In this document: in pieces, positions 62,248-64,000 of the stretch
How positions within the stretch are numbered: the stretch's first letter is position 1
How the letters are laid out: each line of letters opens with the position of its first letter
Source: Brevibacillus migulae
GTDB lineage: Bacteria > Bacillota > Bacilli > Brevibacillales > Brevibacillaceae
Length of the DNA stretch: 64,000 nt
Assembly (NCBI RefSeq): GCF_004521915.1
Contig: NZ_SDKD01000002.1
Location: forward strand, 124,862-188,861
Direction: 5' to 3'
Translations under genes and position numbers: made by a program
Notes under the pieces: generated by a model
Seen by the model: only the letters and a program-made list of their open reading frames with translations
Database searches by the model: none
What the model was told of the DNA's origin: nothing

Positions 62248-62733
62248 CTACTGATCCTTTTCTTTTTTCATCATTTGGTCGATTTCGCCAAGCAATTTCC
62301 GCGTCAGCTCTTCGGGATCATCGGCTTCGTTCCAGGCTTGCTTGAACGACTGGAGCTTGGACAGGATCTCTTGCTCTGTTTTGGCGTCATCTTCCAGCTG
62401 ATGATTTTCCCGAGGATCAAACCACATCATTCGGTCATCCGAACCACTGCGGTAATAGGGATTCAGCCAGTGATCGGGAAATGTGTACGGCTGCTCGCCG
62501 AAGATGATTCCCAGCACATCATCTGAGGAAAGGGGGAGAAAGTGTTCGTACGCATACTTCCTGCCGCCTTCCGACAGATTGATATGAGTGAAGGAATAGT
62601 GCAGGTAATGCTGGCCGGACTCTTTTTCCTTCACGACAGCATAAGTCTCAAAATCGGTGGAAGCAATATGTTTAACGGTTTCGAGTCGTTCTAGAAATTC
62701 GCTTTTCTTCAGGGAAGAGGGAATAGGCTCCAT
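62248..62733 (-). CDS. 161-residue protein of unknown function
   Basis: ATG 62733 follows GAAGGAGCG; the longer frame adds 14 unsupported residues. A soluble acidic protein with predicted mixed structure and a terminal coiled-coil-like segment (ELTRKLLGEIDQMMKKEKDQ). No domain recognised. Immediately upstream of the argS T-box leader on the same strand, about 42 bp before it. Confidence 0.75.
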   Translation of the reverse strand: MEPIPSSLKKSEFLERLETVKHIASTDFETYAVVKEKESGQHYLHYSFTHINLSEGGRKYAYEHFLPLSSDDVLGIIFGEQPYTFPDHWLNPYYRSGSDDRMMWFDPRENHQLEDDAKTEQEILSKLQSFKQAWNEADDPEELTRKLLGEIDQMMKKEKDQ

Positions 62734-62778
62734 GTAGGTCGCTCCTTCGCAGTGTATCTTCAACAATCTAACCATAAC

Positions 62779-62842
62779 AAAAGGGAACTCTTTTTGGCAA
62801 CGCGCGAAGGCTCGCGTGTATGCTGCAAAGAGTTCCCTTTTC
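62779..62842 (-). terminator. terminator of the 62868 gene
   Basis: AAAAGGGAACTCTTT (62779-62793) pairs with AAAGAGTTCCCTTTT (62827-62841), with a second inner stem CGCGCG/CGCGTG. The minus strand ends in TTTTG. Confidence 0.8.
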
Positions 62843-62867
62843 CGGGGCGGCGAATGTTGAAAATGGG

Positions 62868-63053
62868 TTACTTGCGAACGCTGGTGACTTTCTTGATGGC
62901 TTGGTAATGCAGATAGTCGGCGGCAGGGATGTGTTTGTCCAGAACGGGTCTGAATGATGGCCGGGAATCCGGATACAGCTGATTCATTTCCAGGAAAAAT
63001 GTGATTTCCTGTGGAGTTCCCTCAATCACCATACCGTTAATGGTCACTTTCAT
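62868..63053 (-). CDS. 61-residue protein of unknown function
   Basis: ATG 63053 (MKVTINGMVIEG) follows GGGAGGG by a normal distance; the longer frame to 63086 is not supported. The N-terminus is a short beta-hairpin-like segment, followed by an EITFFLEMNQL helix. No domain recognised. Monocistronic. Confidence 0.75.
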   Translation of the reverse strand: MKVTINGMVIEGTPQEITFFLEMNQLYPDSRPSFRPVLDKHIPAADYLHYQAIKKVTSVRK

Positions 63054-63182
63054 TGTGATACCCTCCCTGCAATGCCACCAAGACATGTCCTGCTTACAAA
63101 TCCAAGTATAGCGAATAGCTGCTGTGGATATTGTCGGAATCTATCGAGGGATTCGCACTTTTTCTCGTCAGTTTTCGCGCAG

Positions 63183-63212
63183 AAAAAAAGGAGCCTTTGG
63201 AATCGGCTCCCG
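63183..63212 (-). terminator. terminator of the YjcZ-like gene
   Basis: On the minus strand GGAGCCG and the mismatch-containing GGCTCC enclose ATTCCAAA and are followed by seven T. Confidence 0.85.
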
Positions 63213-63219
63213 TTCATGA

Positions 63220-63321
63220 CTAGCAGTCTTCAGCAGCGCCTACGATAACCAGCAAAATAAACAGAACCAGAACGAGCGCAAAGTTATCGTTGAAAAAGTT
63301 TCCGGAATAAGAAGTACTCAT
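63220..63321 (-). CDS. YjcZ-family sporulation-associated hydrophobic peptide
   Basis: A 33-residue frame. The start ATG has AAAGGAGG upstream. The product begins MSTSYSGNFF and has the hydrophobic run FALVLVLFILLVIVGAAE, a hallmark of the YjcZ family of short sporulation-related peptides in Bacillales. The last residue is Cys. Location of the product is probably membrane or spore-associated. Too short for usual gene finders. Confidence 0.85.
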   Translation of the reverse strand: MSTSYSGNFFNDNFALVLVLFILLVIVGAAEDC

Positions 63322-63508
63322 ATTGGTTCGCCTCCTTTCAGCTATGCTACAGTCTATACACTTCTGTACAGATTGTTGTGGGCGAATGACCTATGCGTGT
63401 AAAAATAGGCGAAGGAGGCGTCTTACGTAAGCTGGGTAGTTTTTCTTGACGAGGGGGATAACGGGTGTTAAGATAACTTTCAAACCACAAACTACATATG
63501 TAAGCTTT

Positions 63509-63665
63509 TCTCTTATCCAGAGAGGCAGAGGGACTGGCCCTATGAAGCCTCGGCAACCGGTGATCAGGTGCCAATTCCAGCAAAGCGATCTGCTTTGAAA
63601 GATAAGAGGATGTGCGGACTTTACGCGTAATCCTCTTCGTTTTTTGTCGAAGAGGATTTTTTACG
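63509..63665 (+). promoter_or_regulatory. SAM-I riboswitch (S box) with terminator
   Basis: The aptamer includes the P1 strands TCTCTTATC and GATAAGAGG, CAGAGGGACTGGCCCTATGAAGCCTCGGCAACC and GGTGCCAATTCCAGCAAAGC, all conserved S-box blocks. The expression platform is a perfect stem AATCCTCTTCG/CGAAGAGGATT (63629-63658) followed by TTTTTT. High S-adenosylmethionine should terminate transcription of metH. Confidence 0.97.
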
Positions 63666-63772
63666 TTAGCAGGTCTGAACGGATCCTAAAGGAATGGAAC
63701 AAACATGTGTAAATGCTAAGGAATCCGATCACATACGGGTGTCAGAATGTTGCGAAAGAAGGGGTTGGGGAA

Positions 63773-64000
63773 ATGGGCAGAAGCTTCCTGGAACAATTGG
63801 AACGAAAAATTTTGATTATTGATGGCGCGATGGGGACGATGCTGCAGCAAGCAGAATTGACCGCAGCTGATTTTGGCGGAGAGGAATATGAGGGCTGTAA
63901 CGAACTGTTGAGTGTAACCCGTCCTGATGTCATCCTCCAGATTCATCAAAAGTATCTGGAAGCCGGTGCAGATATTATTGAGACGAATACATTTGGCGCC
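63773..64000 (+). CDS. metH: methionine synthase, 5' part (homocysteine S-methyltransferase domain)
   Basis: The reading frame runs off the right edge after 76 codons. The start ATG follows GAAGGGG. The visible sequence [60 protein letters not shown] is the start of the homocysteine-binding (Hcy) barrel of MetH. The SAM riboswitch upstream supports methionine biosynthesis. A shorter BHMT-like protein cannot be excluded because the C-terminal B12-binding part is outside. Confidence 0.93.
   Translation, partial: MGRSFLEQLERKILIIDGAMGTMLQQAELTAADFGGEEYEGCNELLSVTRPDVILQIHQKYLEAGADIIETNTFGA

Overview
The window looks like chromosomal DNA of an endospore-forming Bacillota, most likely Brevibacillus or a close Paenibacillaceae relative. 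Supporting signs: an alpha/beta-type small acid-soluble spore protein, a YjcZ-like peptide, type-B RNase P RNA, T-box, SAM and TPP leaders followed by intrinsic terminators, AGGAGG-type ribosome binding sites with frequent TTG/GTG starts, and B. subtilis-like proteins (NfrA, YfkAB, LytST, AsnO). The genus is inferred from protein character, not from a search. No tRNA, CRISPR array, insertion sequence or prophage was seen.

Region 1 (1-9.9 kb) is an accessory, probably specialised-metabolite locus, cut by the left window edge. It holds the 3' end of a PhyH-type dioxygenase, a NodU/CmcH-type carbamoyltransferase and a tandem duplication of a two-gene module (a small predicted beta-sandwich protein plus a BtrH_N-like Cys/His/Asp protein). 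These are followed by a luciferase-like monooxygenase on the other strand, a VOC protein, two more BtrH_N-like proteins and a stand-alone acyl carrier protein. ACP, BtrH-type transferase and luciferase-like monooxygenase recall the acyl side-chain logic of butirosin biosynthesis, but no aminoglycoside core genes and no NRPS/PKS modules are present. This is the best candidate for an undescribed system.

Region 2 (10-31.9 kb) is mostly metabolism: DCC-type oxidoreductase, RidA, histidine ammonia-lyase with a strong hairpin in its leader, a Pro/Met- and Ser/Gly-rich protein, UvsE, NfrA, a Gfo/Idh/MocA oxidoreductase, and a MocR-type regulator divergent from an operon of aldehyde dehydrogenase, glutamine-synthetase-like ligase, SDR, a 43-residue membrane peptide and an APC permease (probable amine or amino-acid catabolism through gamma-glutamylation). 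DinB, two metallo-beta-lactamase-fold proteins, Pth2, a TPR protein, a secreted beta-propeller protein and class I fumarase follow.

Region 3 (32-54 kb) holds a LysM/coiled-coil protein, a nitrilase-family amidase, an OYE-type flavoprotein, an SASP, YfkAB, a DUF1385 protein, gamma-carbonic anhydrase, RNase P RNA, DUF2157 and GDYXXLXY membrane proteins, TPP-riboswitch-controlled thiC, an asparagine synthetase, and a LytS/LytT two-component system directly upstream of a DUF485 protein and two sodium:solute symporters (probable carboxylate uptake, with a cre-like site).

Region 4 (54-64 kb) holds a Nudix-GNAT fusion, a second GNAT protein, a decayed SDR gene, a DUF1361 protein, an endonuclease IV homologue, an acyl-CoA thioesterase, T-box-controlled argS, small unknown proteins, a YjcZ-like peptide and SAM-riboswitch-controlled metH, cut by the right edge. 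Four imperfect copies of a roughly 40-bp element lie in intergenic positions in the 35-62 kb part.
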